A program made the position numbers and the translations under genes. From Carya illinoinensis (Eukaryota > Streptophyta > Magnoliopsida > Fagales > Juglandaceae), in NCBI RefSeq assembly GCF_018687715.1, contig NC_056760.1:29637001-29701000 (forward strand): a stretch of 64,000 bases of DNA, written 5' to 3'. The notes under the pieces are model-generated. The model worked only from the letters and a program-made list of their open reading frames with translations, did not search any database and was not told the DNA's origin. This document shows, in pieces, positions 60,601 to 63,110 of the stretch. Every line of letters starts with the position of its first letter. The stretch's first letter is position 1.

Positions 60601-60645
60601 AGCGACCCTTGTATCCCAATTCTTGCTATGAAGATATTGAAAAAC
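7826..60645 (-). CDS. BTAF1: BTAF1/MOT1 TBP-associated Snf2 ATPase gene (26 exons, 5' end missing)
   Basis: Plant homologue of BTAF1/Mot1 (Arabidopsis RGD3), a nuclear Snf2-family ATPase. The family binds TATA-binding protein through N-terminal HEAT repeats and uses ATP to strip it from promoters. I joined 26 exons by GT/AG sites and reading phase; they give 6051 bp (2016 residues plus TAA) without a stop. With one short missing first exon this would be close to the family's roughly 2050 residues. Seen in order: HEAT-type helical repeats, an acidic variable linker, more HEAT repeats, then the ATPase with DDMGLGKT (Walker A), DEGH (Walker B, the Mot1-type variant of DEAH), LSGTPIQ, TTHVGGLGLN and MDRAHRLGQ. 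The C-terminus ends in NQFLTKLNG. The genomic span exceeds 52.8 kb because introns hold transposons. The initiator exon and promoter are outside the window. The least certain junction is the 3' end of the exon near 42297. Confidence 0.95.
8282..8494 (-). CDS. BTAF1: BTAF1 exon 26 (motif VI)
   Basis: A 213-bp (71-codon) exon starting [20 protein letters not shown] (motif VI with the arginine finger region). It continues [20 protein letters not shown] and ends [11 protein letters not shown]. The preceding 202-bp intron contains a long C/G homopolymer near 8600. Confidence 0.96.
8697..8779 (-). CDS. BTAF1: BTAF1 exon 25
   Basis: An 83-bp exon that continues motif V, reading [20 protein letters not shown] then WNPMRDHQ. 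Acceptor AG at 8780-8781, donor GTAATA. Confidence 0.95.
8851..8960 (-). CDS. BTAF1: BTAF1 exon 24
   Basis: A 110-bp exon encoding [20 protein letters not shown] and [16 protein letters not shown], i.e. Snf2 motifs IVa and V. The acceptor could instead be 3 bp upstream (TAG|CAG), adding one serine. I used the CAG because family members read [10 protein letters not shown]. Confidence 0.93.
9452..9830. mobile_element. MITE copy 1 (GATGAGATGAG family)
   Basis: About 380 bp in the intron between exons 23 and 24. Inverted ends read GGCCATGCTTGGGAAT on the left and, reversed, GGGGCATGTTTGGGTAAT on the right. Repeated CATCTCATCTCA occurs just inside each end. TAA lies on the left; the right duplication is degenerate. 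Confidence 0.75.
10074..10123 (-). CDS. BTAF1: BTAF1 exon 23
   Basis: A 50-bp exon encoding [16 protein letters not shown] plus two bases, with acceptor AG (10124-10125) and donor GTGAGT. The two carried bases join exon 24 to give [10 protein letters not shown]. Confidence 0.93.
10205..10468 (-). CDS. BTAF1: BTAF1 exon 22
   Basis: A 264-bp (88-codon) exon encoding [38 protein letters not shown] and [12 protein letters not shown]. It is the start of ATPase lobe 2. The donor AAA|GTATGT is phase 0. Confidence 0.95.
10469..11860. repeat. Intron 21/22 with tandem 122-bp repeat and TRIM-like block
   Basis: Contains a direct repeat of about 122 bp (11008-11129 and 11130-11251, sharing GGAACTTGTTATGACTTGAG). 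This is followed by a minus-strand TRIM-like block to about 11640 with TTGGTATCAA (initiator-Met tRNA primer-site-like, near 11440) and repeated CTCCAAAAGGACTAGTCAAT-type segments. The same family is at 14690-15640 and 31430-32470. Confidence 0.55.
11861..12082 (-). CDS. BTAF1: BTAF1 exon 21
   Basis: A 222-bp (74-codon) exon starting [20 protein letters not shown] and [20 protein letters not shown], ending KASSHIFQ. It contains the conserved Snf2 FLLRRTK-x-V motif IV region. Confidence 0.95.
12154..12258 (-). CDS. BTAF1: BTAF1 exon 20
   Basis: A 105-bp (35-codon) exon encoding [20 protein letters not shown], then [15 protein letters not shown]. Phase 0, canonical splice sites. It is the Mot1-type insert between the two RecA-like lobes. 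Confidence 0.95.
12259..13020. other. Intron 19/20, nothing recognisable
   Basis: A 762-bp AT-rich intron with a short GA microsatellite near 12515-12535. No transposon or coding signal seen. Confidence 0.4.
13021..13089 (-). CDS. BTAF1: BTAF1 exon 19
   Basis: A 69-bp exon (23 codons) encoding [20 protein letters not shown] then ERQ, flanked by AG (13090-13091) and GT (13019-13020). Together with exon 18 it reads [18 protein letters not shown], the Snf2 signature around motif III. Confidence 0.95.
13162..13654 (-). CDS. BTAF1: BTAF1 exon 18 (Snf2 ATPase lobe 1)
   Basis: A 493-bp exon encoding [20 protein letters not shown], then the Walker A block [17 protein letters not shown] and motif Ia ([20 protein letters not shown]). 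Also present are [11 protein letters not shown], the Walker B variant [14 protein letters not shown] and motif [12 protein letters not shown]. All catalytic residues expected in this lobe are present. Confidence 0.97.
13888..14101. mobile_element. MITE copy 2
   Basis: About 214 bp in the 2.4-kb intron before exon 18. The left end CTCGTTTGGTTACAC pairs with the right end, which in reverse reads CTCGTTTGTTTACTG. The interior is GATGAGATGAGATGAGATAG on one side and AGATGAGATAAGATGA on the other. Confidence 0.75.
14538..14680. mobile_element. MITE copy 3 (truncated)
   Basis: Begins TAAGGGATTGTTTGGAAGAT and contains the family's CATCTCATCCCATCTAATCT. It breaks off after CTTCCAAACAAAACATAATT, which is internal in full copies, so only one half is present. 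Confidence 0.65.
14690..15640 (-). repeat. TRIM-like repeat with 295-bp tandem duplication
   Basis: Two direct copies about 295 bp apart (from about 14690 and 14985) share AGTTGGAAGTAACATC and CAGGATCTTGGTAGAGAAC. Near 15400 the minus strand reads ATGGTATCAAAGTCAA, which fits a primer-binding site for plant initiator Met tRNA next to a putative LTR end. Adjacent GGGCTTATACTCCAAAAG and TCACCA segments match the plus-strand array at 31430-32470. No protein coding. Confidence 0.5.
16031..16569 (-). CDS. BTAF1: BTAF1 exon 17 (last HEAT repeats)
   Basis: A 539-bp exon starting [20 protein letters not shown], with [40 protein letters not shown] and [13 protein letters not shown]. It ends in [10 protein letters not shown] and two bases that form the next arginine. 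This is the end of the HEAT array, directly ahead of the ATPase. Confidence 0.95.
17160..18250 (-). mobile_element. LINE 3' fragment A (zf-RVT region)
   Basis: Minus-strand LINE ORF2 C-terminal remains. The segment 18079-17864 reads [20 protein letters not shown]. The segment 17839-17369 contains [30 protein letters not shown] and the zf-RVT metal-binding pattern [18 protein letters not shown]. Its 3' end is near 17160-17205, with the family signature GTACACAAGAAGTATACAAA. 5'-truncated. Confidence 0.8.
18270..19480 (-). mobile_element. LINE 3' fragment B
   Basis: A second, more decayed copy of the same LINE tail. The 3' signature CATGTACACAAGAAGTATAC is near 18326. Decayed zf-RVT coding follows from 18571. 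The block 19477-18945 carries the [21 protein letters not shown] helix and a C/A homopolymer tract at 19238-19259. Confidence 0.7.
19800..24600 (-). mobile_element. LINE copy C, nearly full length but with RT core deleted
   Basis: In element order: a broken ORF1 (about 24470 to 22878), then ORF2 starting [20 protein letters not shown] at 22880 with endonuclease pieces to 22098. A linker with a GA-rich slippage insertion (near 21770-21850) follows. After an [14 protein letters not shown] stretch near 21450 the sequence jumps to [14 protein letters not shown] coding near 21391, so the RT fingers and palm are gone. Decayed thumb and connection (21320-20709), then a zf-RVT region (20659-19901) with [18 protein letters not shown], follow. 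The 3' signature CATGTACACAGGAAGTATAC is near 19814. ORF1 and ORF2 meet in an ATGA overlap as in the full-length copy. Confidence 0.8.
24625..24666. repeat. GA microsatellite
   Basis: About 42 bp of uninterrupted GA dinucleotides at the 5' edge of LINE copy C. Confidence 0.95.
25051..25518 (-). CDS. BTAF1: BTAF1 exon 16
   Basis: A 468-bp exon encoding [60 protein letters not shown] and [20 protein letters not shown], ending LINNIQ. It precedes an 8.5-kb intron filled with LINE copies. Confidence 0.95.
25603..25722 (-). CDS. BTAF1: BTAF1 exon 15
   Basis: A 120-bp (40-codon) exon encoding [20 protein letters not shown], then [20 protein letters not shown]. Acceptor AG at 25723-25724 and donor GTAGTA. 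Conserved HEAT repeat. Confidence 0.94.
25946..26389 (-). CDS. BTAF1: BTAF1 exon 14
   Basis: A 444-bp exon beginning [20 protein letters not shown]. It includes [20 protein letters not shown] and [20 protein letters not shown] and ends GYLKCVQ. Phase 0 throughout. Confidence 0.94.
26487..26912 (-). CDS. BTAF1: BTAF1 exon 13
   Basis: A 426-bp (142-codon) exon starting [20 protein letters not shown] and including [20 protein letters not shown]. It ends with [20 protein letters not shown] and SGVQRQ. The start was chosen at the first AG (TGC codon) because family members read LLxQCPV across this junction. Confidence 0.93.
27455..27650 (+). mobile_element. SINE-like element
   Basis: In the intron between exons 12 and 13. 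It contains a B-box-like GAATTCGATTCCTC and a downstream AAGGGTGTG...GGTGTATTCGGAGGCCCTTACC block, and ends in a short A tail (27640-27648). These are features of plant tRNA-derived SINEs. The A box is weak and I could not find a target duplication. Confidence 0.45.
28420..28593 (-). CDS. BTAF1: BTAF1 exon 12
   Basis: A 174-bp (58-codon) exon encoding [40 protein letters not shown] and ERVWRLLIQ. Phase 0 at both ends, canonical sites. Confidence 0.94.
28792..29029 (-). CDS. BTAF1: BTAF1 exon 11
   Basis: A 238-bp exon encoding [20 protein letters not shown], a variable acidic middle, then [20 protein letters not shown] and [14 protein letters not shown]-repeat region; junctions agree in phase with exons 10 and 12. 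Confidence 0.94.
29030..30338. other. Intron 10/11, nothing recognisable
   Basis: A 1.3-kb AT-rich intron. Open frames on both strands are short and unlike any family I know. Confidence 0.35.
30339..30550 (-). CDS. BTAF1: BTAF1 exon 10
   Basis: Encodes [40 protein letters not shown] and ends [11 protein letters not shown]. It continues exon 9 in phase 0 and is one of the best-conserved HEAT blocks. The final AG is completed by the T of exon 11. Confidence 0.95.
31430..32470 (+). repeat. Tandem TRIM-like array (LTR, iMet primer site, polypurine tract repeated)
   Basis: Four degenerate units 250-380 bp apart. Each has a primer-site-like stretch near 31448, 31824, 32092 and 32345 (best: ACAAATGGTATCAA, complementary to the 3' end of plant initiator Met tRNA). 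This is followed by a GTGGGACTTGAGC-type motif and GACAAGAATGTC. A G-rich polypurine run then occurs near 31916, 32194 and 32422. A GTGATACCCCATA / GGTGAATGGGATCCCA LTR start and an LTR end close to TTACAAATGG complete the unit. No protein coding, as expected of terminal-repeat retrotransposons in miniature. Confidence 0.55.
32555..32564. repeat. Target-site duplication, LINE 3' side
   Basis: ATGCCAACAT directly beside the T run that represents the LINE poly(A) tail. Confidence 0.88.
32656..36297 (-). pseudogene. LINE ORF2 polyprotein (endonuclease, RT, zf-RVT), broken
   Basis: ORF2 of the full-length LINE. It starts MKPKILS, then a TAG replaces the Trp codon of the usual SWNVRG. Endonuclease: [16 protein letters not shown] and SDHFPLML are present (36234 to about 35600). 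[51 protein letters not shown] and catalytic FADDT. Then zf-RVT with [18 protein letters not shown]. Frameshifts lie near 35755 (in a C run), 35330 and 34440, where one base is missing in the TTTT before [10 protein letters not shown]. All catalytic motifs survive, so inactivation is recent or the breaks are sequencing errors. Confidence 0.88.
36294..38147 (-). CDS. LINE ORF1 protein (617 aa, intact)
   Basis: Open 617-codon frame of the full-length LINE, presumably its nucleic-acid-binding ORF1 protein. It has no zinc knuckle and no DUF4283-like region. Residues about 9-57 ([20 protein letters not shown]...) and 72-125 ([20 protein letters not shown]...GSLIIPEG) look like two beta-rich repeats with following helices. 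Residues about 230-430 are Pro/Ser/Thr-rich and probably disordered. The C-terminal region, about 535-605, is [11 protein letters not shown], then [11 protein letters not shown] and [15 protein letters not shown]. That C-terminal module recurs in the copies at 47710-48180 and about 22950-23100. The stop codon overlaps the ORF2 start. Large antisense frames here are shadows of its GC-rich coding. Confidence 0.85.
   Translation of the reverse strand: MENIRHFSVESKTFVFSKVGANCFRILEKSRRMALYLLINGAAASWVVKMVVEAAETRWRENFFKKMRIGNGFLTLHLLRNARGCYLHLEEFVNGRRRGSLIIPEGTKSCGCEGFAYNLRKVAEHEAPSRVGEFGFRPLATPASYAAVLSGATGECSAVQELQEDKSGCCPAVVEGISDSGTALGEIEGVFWDVKSKLSGVLQEVATLVNKVDMGLGMVMGRSKVCTSVSLQPISESCFPIMGGKASACAEITEGCGALVSARPLGPLFASGPNGPQSPQRAKNVLNPHQAGSPIQASRPVHPPGSQQAPSTRASTPLTRALSPSPWPAPQTGSPSRVEPVTRKEPSTHGSRSRDPLSGSLNQTPPAITPATPPASQKVPTSSSDPTGVVKASPKPTKVASTPPTELPTEEIDVTVDPLASVGPNPAQKLPIYPLEATGFSSEGHFSSGNEDHSSPAVRFAPSLMDSSEFTSRVLCTLEEEVELGLEVGEEGEADLGSSLLVPFTDMGIEGDVVGNEGDDPSPLCLLPPALPWSDPQTDWVLKKVEDIRHCAGISCVGFEDQLTALFTAIAAEQSHHLRSASKRERELKRLSCSVNYDREGSASRERITDRVTLGDP
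38360..38369. repeat. Target-site duplication, LINE 5' side
   Basis: ATGCCAACAT, identical to 32555-32564, marks the 5' end of the element at 38359. Confidence 0.88.
38647..38715 (-). CDS. BTAF1: BTAF1 exon 9
   Basis: A 69-bp (23-codon) exon encoding [20 protein letters not shown] then VRQ, between AG at 38716-38717 and GT at 38645-38646. It is phase 0 on both sides. Directly 3' of it is the 8.1-kb intron carrying the full-length LINE. Confidence 0.93.
38840..38972 (-). CDS. BTAF1: BTAF1 exon 8
   Basis: A 133-bp exon encoding [20 protein letters not shown], then [24 protein letters not shown]. It is a HEAT repeat. Both splice sites are canonical and the split arginine codon with exon 7 is restored. 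Confidence 0.94.
39339..39990 (-). CDS. BTAF1: BTAF1 exon 7 (HEAT repeat plus acidic linker)
   Basis: A 652-bp exon. It opens with [20 protein letters not shown], a conserved HEAT helix pair. A nuclear-signal-like KREREIDLN stretch and a long Ser/Asp/Glu-rich, probably disordered linker follow. It closes with the conserved [20 protein letters not shown] region and LSLDR. The linker contains an in-frame 48-bp tandem duplication (39722-39817). Confidence 0.94.
39722..39817 (-). repeat. 48-bp in-frame tandem duplication in BTAF1 exon 7
   Basis: Two adjacent 48-bp units (39770-39817 and 39722-39769) encode [16 protein letters not shown] and [16 protein letters not shown]. The repeat keeps the frame and lies in the Ser/Asp-rich linker between HEAT blocks. 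Confidence 0.9.
40164..40272 (-). CDS. BTAF1: BTAF1 exon 6
   Basis: A 109-bp exon beginning [20 protein letters not shown] and containing [16 protein letters not shown]. It ends in one base before GTGAGT that joins exon 7 to read [10 protein letters not shown], as in the family. Confidence 0.93.
40273..41040. other. Intron 5/6 proximal part, nothing recognisable
   Basis: Contains a 110-codon plus-strand open frame (40706-41038) with no resemblance to known families and no conserved context. I treat it as chance. Confidence 0.35.
41046..41386. mobile_element. MITE copy 4
   Basis: Left end GGAGATGCTTGAGGAATGAG, right end CTTCCAAACAGGCCCT followed by TAA. The interior has GATGAGATGATAAATCTGTG and, near the right end, GACGAGATGAAACCATCTCA. 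Lies in the intron between exons 5 and 6. Confidence 0.75.
42297..42634 (-). CDS. BTAF1: BTAF1 exon 5 (variable linker)
   Basis: Starts [20 protein letters not shown] and runs through a poorly conserved basic linker ([18 protein letters not shown]) to SVNCDK. I chose the donor AAG|GTATTA, leaving phase 0 for exon 6. Other phase-0 donors at about 42264 and 42249 would add 11-16 residues, so the 3' end is the least certain junction of the gene. Confidence 0.82.
42720..44110. mobile_element. Scrambled LINE fragments on both strands
   Basis: A minus-oriented 3' signature (CATGTACACAAGAAGCATAC) is near 42800. A plus-strand fragment of the RT palm/thumb at 43224-43526 reads [16 protein letters not shown] and [21 protein letters not shown] minus-strand piece of the region before zf-RVT (44089-43808, [13 protein letters not shown]) follows. 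A plus-oriented tail-like sequence is at 44100-44165. These are several insertions or a rearranged one; boundaries not resolvable. Confidence 0.6.
44210..44400 (+). mobile_element. LTR-like remnant
   Basis: Contains GAAATTGCACGACAAGACTT and AAAGAGGCAGAGGCGGAG with a following ATCTTTTATACTTGGCTC. It matches in order the plus-strand block at 49970-50290. No coding. Confidence 0.4.
44502..44805. mobile_element. MITE copy 5
   Basis: About 304 bp, TAA on both sides (44499-44501 and 44806-44808). Left end GGGGATGCTTGGGGAATAAG; right end in reverse AGGGTTGTTTGGAAAT. GATGAGATGAGAA lies near the left end and GAGATGAGATGAAAAT near the right. Confidence 0.85.
44810..45700. other. Intron stretch, nothing recognisable
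   Basis: Two proline/threonine-rich plus-strand frames (45193-45396, 45433-45639) arise from CA/CC-rich low-complexity DNA and are not convincing genes. Confidence 0.35.
45740..46500 (-). mobile_element. LTR-like remnant, inverted relative to 49900-50290
   Basis: The reverse complement near 45760-45900 reads GTATCTGGCGCGAG, then AATATTTTTAAGTCAAGGT and GGTTCCCCGAGAATTTCTAA. This parallels GTATCTGGTGCTTCG, TTTTTTAAGTCAAAGTTTAG and CCGGTTCTCCGAGACTCTAA near 50198-50270. The two copies could be opposed LTRs or separate insertions. Confidence 0.45.
47454..49514 (-). mobile_element. ORF1-only LINE (ORF2 deleted)
   Basis: The 3' end has a T12 run at 47452-47463 and the tail signature CATGTACACTGAACGTATAC. 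Instead of ORF2 it passes directly into ORF1 C-terminal coding (48180-47710: [49 protein letters not shown]), homologous to the end of the intact ORF1 at 36320. ORF1 N-terminal remains include [19 protein letters not shown] (48988-48680). A tandem repeat of about 130 bp lies at 48937-49165. Candidate target duplication: CATAAGTTTCACTT (47440) versus CATAAATTTCACTT (49515), one mismatch. Confidence 0.65.
49530..50290 (+). mobile_element. LTR-like remnant
   Basis: Contains TTAAATATTCAACTTATTTT, CTCCCCAGGTGAAGATTTTT, GAGCTGCAGGATAGGACTTG and AGGCGAGGTAGAGGCCCAG, an order shared with 5290-5400 and 44210-44400. No coding; interpreted as a solo LTR or non-autonomous element interrupted by the LINE at 47454-49514. 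Confidence 0.45.
50290..51330 (-). mobile_element. LINE RT fragment
   Basis: Minus strand: 51198-50977 reads [20 protein letters not shown] and [20 protein letters not shown] (RT fingers/palm). 50822-50493 reads [20 protein letters not shown] then [21 protein letters not shown] 35-bp tandem duplication at about 50677-50746 (CCCCCATTCCTACTTCCCAC twice) interrupts the frame upstream of the expected catalytic FADD. Truncated at both ends. Confidence 0.75.
51501..51676 (-). mobile_element. tRNA-derived SINE (Au-type) with 13-bp duplication
   Basis: A 176-bp minus-strand SINE. RNA polymerase III A box TAGCTTAGTTGG near 51650 and B box ATTCGAGTCC near 51612. The body contains GGGATTAGTCGAGGTGCGCG and GCTCGGACACCC, typical of the plant Au SINE group, then a T/A-rich tail. 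CAAGGAAACAATT is repeated exactly at 51488-51500 and 51677-51689. It lies inside the 9.6-kb BTAF1 intron. Confidence 0.88.
52263..52344 (-). CDS. BTAF1: BTAF1 exon 4
   Basis: An 82-bp exon encoding [20 protein letters not shown] then NLRRRLG, with consensus acceptor and a GTAAGT donor. It is isolated between introns of 7.9 and 9.6 kb. It leaves one base, which the next exon completes as glycine. Confidence 0.93.
52600..53600 (-). mobile_element. LINE 3' fragment
   Basis: 3' end at a T run near 52602-52611, with decayed tail. 52858-52610 contains [20 protein letters not shown] (end of zf-RVT region). 53617-53084 contains [20 protein letters not shown] and [13 protein letters not shown] followed by a G/T homopolymer tract (53328-53358). 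5'-truncated. Confidence 0.65.
53540..53670. mobile_element. hAT-terminus-like palindromic sequence
   Basis: TAGGGCTAAGCAAAAATCCG then repeated CCGACTCC/ACTCCAACTCC. After a T run these are answered by GTTGGAGTCGGAGG and ACTCCGACTCCAATATT. Subterminal CCGACTCC repeats next to a TAGGGCT-AGCAAAA end are typical of plant hAT elements. AT-rich, repetitive DNA to about 54350 may be its interior. Confidence 0.4.
53801..53998. mobile_element. MITE copy 6
   Basis: 198 bp with perfect TAA duplications (53798-53800 and 53999-54001). Left end GGGCTCGTTTGGATTCATAA; right end in reverse GAGCTCGATTGGATTT. Interior GAGATGAGGTGG and GATGAGATAAGATGAAAC. Confidence 0.88.
54050..54260. repeat. AT-rich minisatellite
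   Basis: Imperfect tandem units of roughly 20-25 bp built on ATAATAACATGTAATACTAA. Confidence 0.75.
54484..54692. mobile_element. MITE copy 7 inside a LINE
   Basis: 209 bp with TAA on both sides (54481-54483, 54693-54695). Left GGTACTGTTTGGCCATAAG, right end in reverse AGTTCTGCTTGGCCACTGAG. Inserted into the 3' part of the LINE at 54340-57520, so it is younger than that LINE. Confidence 0.85.
55237..56650. repeat. Tandem duplication of about 0.76 kb within the LINE
   Basis: Copy 1 (55237-55997) and copy 2 (55998-56650) both run from ATATCCAGAGAATACAAGAA through ACTCACTAGATGG-type coding to CTCAATCTTCTCTACCAC. Copy 2 carries several deletions. At the junction copy 1 jumps back to the repeat start, while copy 2 continues into the rest of the LINE. 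Confidence 0.85.
57540..58260. other. Intron stretch, possible 5' part of hAT remnant
   Basis: Contains GGGTTTAGGG-type sequence, a 20-base C run (57910-57930) and a GC-richer patch. No coding assigned; it may be the untranslated leader of the hAT gene to the right. Confidence 0.3.
58260..58570. repeat. Minisatellite
   Basis: Imperfect repeats of TGTTGAATATTTTGGTTTGG followed by AAATATTTTGATTATGTATG or AAATGTTG, about seven occurrences, just upstream of the hAT coding remnant. Confidence 0.8.
58690..59690 (+). pseudogene. hAT transposase (RICESLEEPER/BED type), frameshifted and internally deleted
   Basis: Opens [20 protein letters not shown]. After a frameshift near 58870 it continues with a BED zinc finger ([26 protein letters not shown], then HIHLR). 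A second frameshift leads to [20 protein letters not shown] and [10 protein letters not shown] (59056-59421). It then jumps to the C-terminal hallmark [14 protein letters not shown] and [10 protein letters not shown] (59470-59600), with stops. The RNase H-like catalytic core between these is absent. A MITE interrupts its 3' side at 59707. Confidence 0.82.
59707..59915. mobile_element. MITE copy 8
   Basis: About 209 bp with TAA on both sides (59704-59706, 59916-59918). Left GGCCTCATTTGGTTATACAG, right end in reverse CTTGTGCTTGGTTTG. The interior starts GATGAGATGAGATGAAAG and ends AACGAGATGAAATGAGATGA. Nested next to the hAT remnant. Confidence 0.82.
60222..60276 (-). CDS. BTAF1: BTAF1 exon 3
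   Basis: A 55-bp exon encoding [19 protein letters not shown], flanked by AG (60277-60278) and GT (60220-60221). The phase matches exon 2 (two bases carried over) and exon 4 (phase 0). It is followed by a 7.9-kb intron. Confidence 0.93.
60431..60645 (-). CDS. BTAF1: BTAF1 exon 2 (first HEAT repeats)
   Basis: Begins after an AG at 60646-60647 with [20 protein letters not shown] and continues through [20 protein letters not shown] to SSLQ. It ends in AG before GT, and the split serine codon is completed by the next exon. This is the highly conserved amino end of plant BTAF1, lacking only about 40 residues encoded upstream. An ATG just 5' of it is intronic read-through, not a start. Confidence 0.93.
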
Positions 60646-60867
60646 CTGCATTAACGGGTCACTAAGGTTATTATAAATGATACATTAAAACACCACAAAA
60701 TAATCTATCAGAAAAATCCCATAAGGACAGACATAATAGGCGAACTGCCACAAAATAGAATCAAAACTTCAATTGGATTTTTTTATTTATTTATTATTAT
60801 AGGTAAAGCTTTAATTGAAAGTAAAAGGTGAGCCCTAAATCTTAGGGTTAGGATAGGATATAGGAAT

Positions 60868-63110
60868 TTTTTTTTTTTTTATAAGTAAATAAATTATATT
60901 ATCAAAAGTAGGCAAAAGCCTGAATACAACAATGTTTAGTTGCCATAGCTAGGCATGATCAATGGAAATAAGGAAATCATGTAACCCTAAACCATTGAAA
61001 TCAACCGCTATGGTCCAAGTACAAAGAGTTCTAAAGAAAAAAGTTTTCAATTCCTCCATCGATCTCTCTGTCCACAAACGTCCTGTCATTGCGTTCTCGC
61101 CATAAACACCACATGATGCATATAGGGATCATCTTCCACACCGCTTATATCTGTTGATTTCCTCTCAGATTTTTCCAACTAGCCAAAACCCCTACCACCG
61201 TCTCCGGCATAACCCAAGCCAAGTCCACTCTACCAAGAACCTCATTCCATAACCTTATCGCTACCTTACAGTGTATTAATAGATGGTTCACCGATTCACC
61301 TCCCTTCCTACACATACAACATCAATCTGCGATGATCACCCTGCGCTTCCTCAAATTATCAGTTGTAAGAATCTTACCCAATGCTGCTTCGGGTGGCGCC
61401 TTATGTCTCCATCTTTTGCCATGGAAATTGAATAGGTGTCTCTTGAGTAAGAGACTCATAGAAAGAGCGCACCGAAAAAGTACCTTTAACTGTGGTATCC
61501 ACCATAAACTATCCTATAAGTTACCCGGTTCAGTAGAATACAAAAGGCTGTAAAAGGCTTCAATACTGCTCATCTCTCAGTCTTGTGCCGCCCTGCTGAA
61601 GTTGATGATGTTCTACTGATCTTTCCAGTACATCAACTATTGAAGCATCGATATCTCTTGCAACTCTGAATAATGAAGGAAAAGATTCCTTTAGAGCCAC
61701 ATAATCACACCAAGTGTCATACCAAAACTTAACGCCCGATTGAAGGTTCTCATATCTCTAATCGGAATCGGGTATAACGAGTGAAGACCTCCCACCCTTT
61801 TCTTATATGTATCCACAAACCCACTCCATACACTCCTCTCACTTCTTTTGTACACCAGCCCCCCATAGGTCCCCATATTTGCTCTCTATTACCATCTTCC
61901 ACAGGGCTTCAGGTTCCTTATGGTATCTCCACAGCCATTTACCTAGTAACACCCGATTGAAGGTTCTCATATCTCTAATGCCCAAATCCCCATTCATGAT
62001 AGGGCTACATACCTTTTTCCCACTTAACAAGGTGAAATTTTTGTTCCTTGCCCAGTCCACCCCACAAGAAATCCCTTTGAAGTTTCTCCAACCGAAGTGC
62101 AACCTTTGTCGGAATAGGAAACAATGACAAAAAATAGGTGGTTAGATTAGAAAGACTACTCTTGATTAGTGTAATCCGACCACCCTTTGACAAATATAAT
62201 CTCTTCCATCCAGCTAGCTGACATTCCACTTTCTCAATAACTGAGTCCCATAATGAAGTGGCTCTCAAGGTCGCCCCCAGTGGAAGTCCCAGATAAGTCA
62301 TGGATAAAGATGCAGTCGTGCATCCCAATATACTAGCCAACTGCATAATATGCCGAGCACATCCAATAGGCACCATCTCAGATTTTTCCCTATTGACTTT
62401 CAGTCCAGAAGTTACTTCAAAACAAAGGAGAAGGGCCTTTAAAATTCGAATCTGGTTAGGATCTACTTCGCAAAAGAAAAGAGTATCATCTGCGAACAAC
62501 AAATGAGATATGTTAACAAATCCCCTATTCTAAGAGCCAATCTTAAAACCAGCGAGAAACCCATTCGTAACCAAGGCTGAGGACATTCTGCTCAATGCCT
62601 CCATCACAATAACAAAGAGTAATGGGGATAATGGATCTCCTTGTCTTAAGCCTTGTGTGCTACGAAAGAAACTAGTTGGGCTTTCATTTATCAAGACGGA
62701 GAATTTCACCATTGATATACACCACCTAATCCACGAGCACCATCCCTCTCTGAACCCGCATTTCTCCAAAAGATCAAGAAGGAACTCCCAGTTGACATTA
62801 TCATACGCCTTCTCCATATCTAGCTTGCATATAATCCTTGCCTCGCCAATTTTCAACCGACTGTCTAGGCATTCATTCGCAATAAGAACTACATCTAGAA
62901 TTTGTCTATCCTTGACAAAAACATTCTGAGGTTTTGAAATAAGCTTCCCCACTACCTTACTCAGACGATTTGCTAGCACCTTGGAAACTATCTTGTAAGC
63001 CCATGGGTCTACAATTCTAGCCCAAGTGATTTGGGGGGCTAATTCTTGGCCCATTCTTGAATGTGGGCTGCCTAGATAGGGATTAAATAGAGATCCCTGC
63101 AAACCCTTAT
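60868..63110 (-). mobile_element. 5'-truncated LINE in BTAF1 intron 1
   Basis: T run (3' A tail) at 60868-60881. A decayed zf-RVT region lies at 61000-61560. The FGMTLGVIMWL/RDMRTFNRALS region contains a micro-duplication (61735-61770 versus 61950-61985, ATTGAAGGTTCTCATATCTC). 62502-62005 reads LFADDTLFFCEVDPNQIRIL, KVNREKSEMVPIGCARH and [10 protein letters not shown]. 63102-62530 reads [40 protein letters not shown] and [20 protein letters not shown], with [18 protein letters not shown]. The RT thus retains its motifs in pieces (FADDT present). Endonuclease absent. Confidence 0.82.

Noticed and set aside
60645..60651. ATG just upstream of exon 2 as the BTAF1 start
   Set aside because: It is on the intron side of a good AG acceptor, and the conserved family N-terminus continues further upstream.
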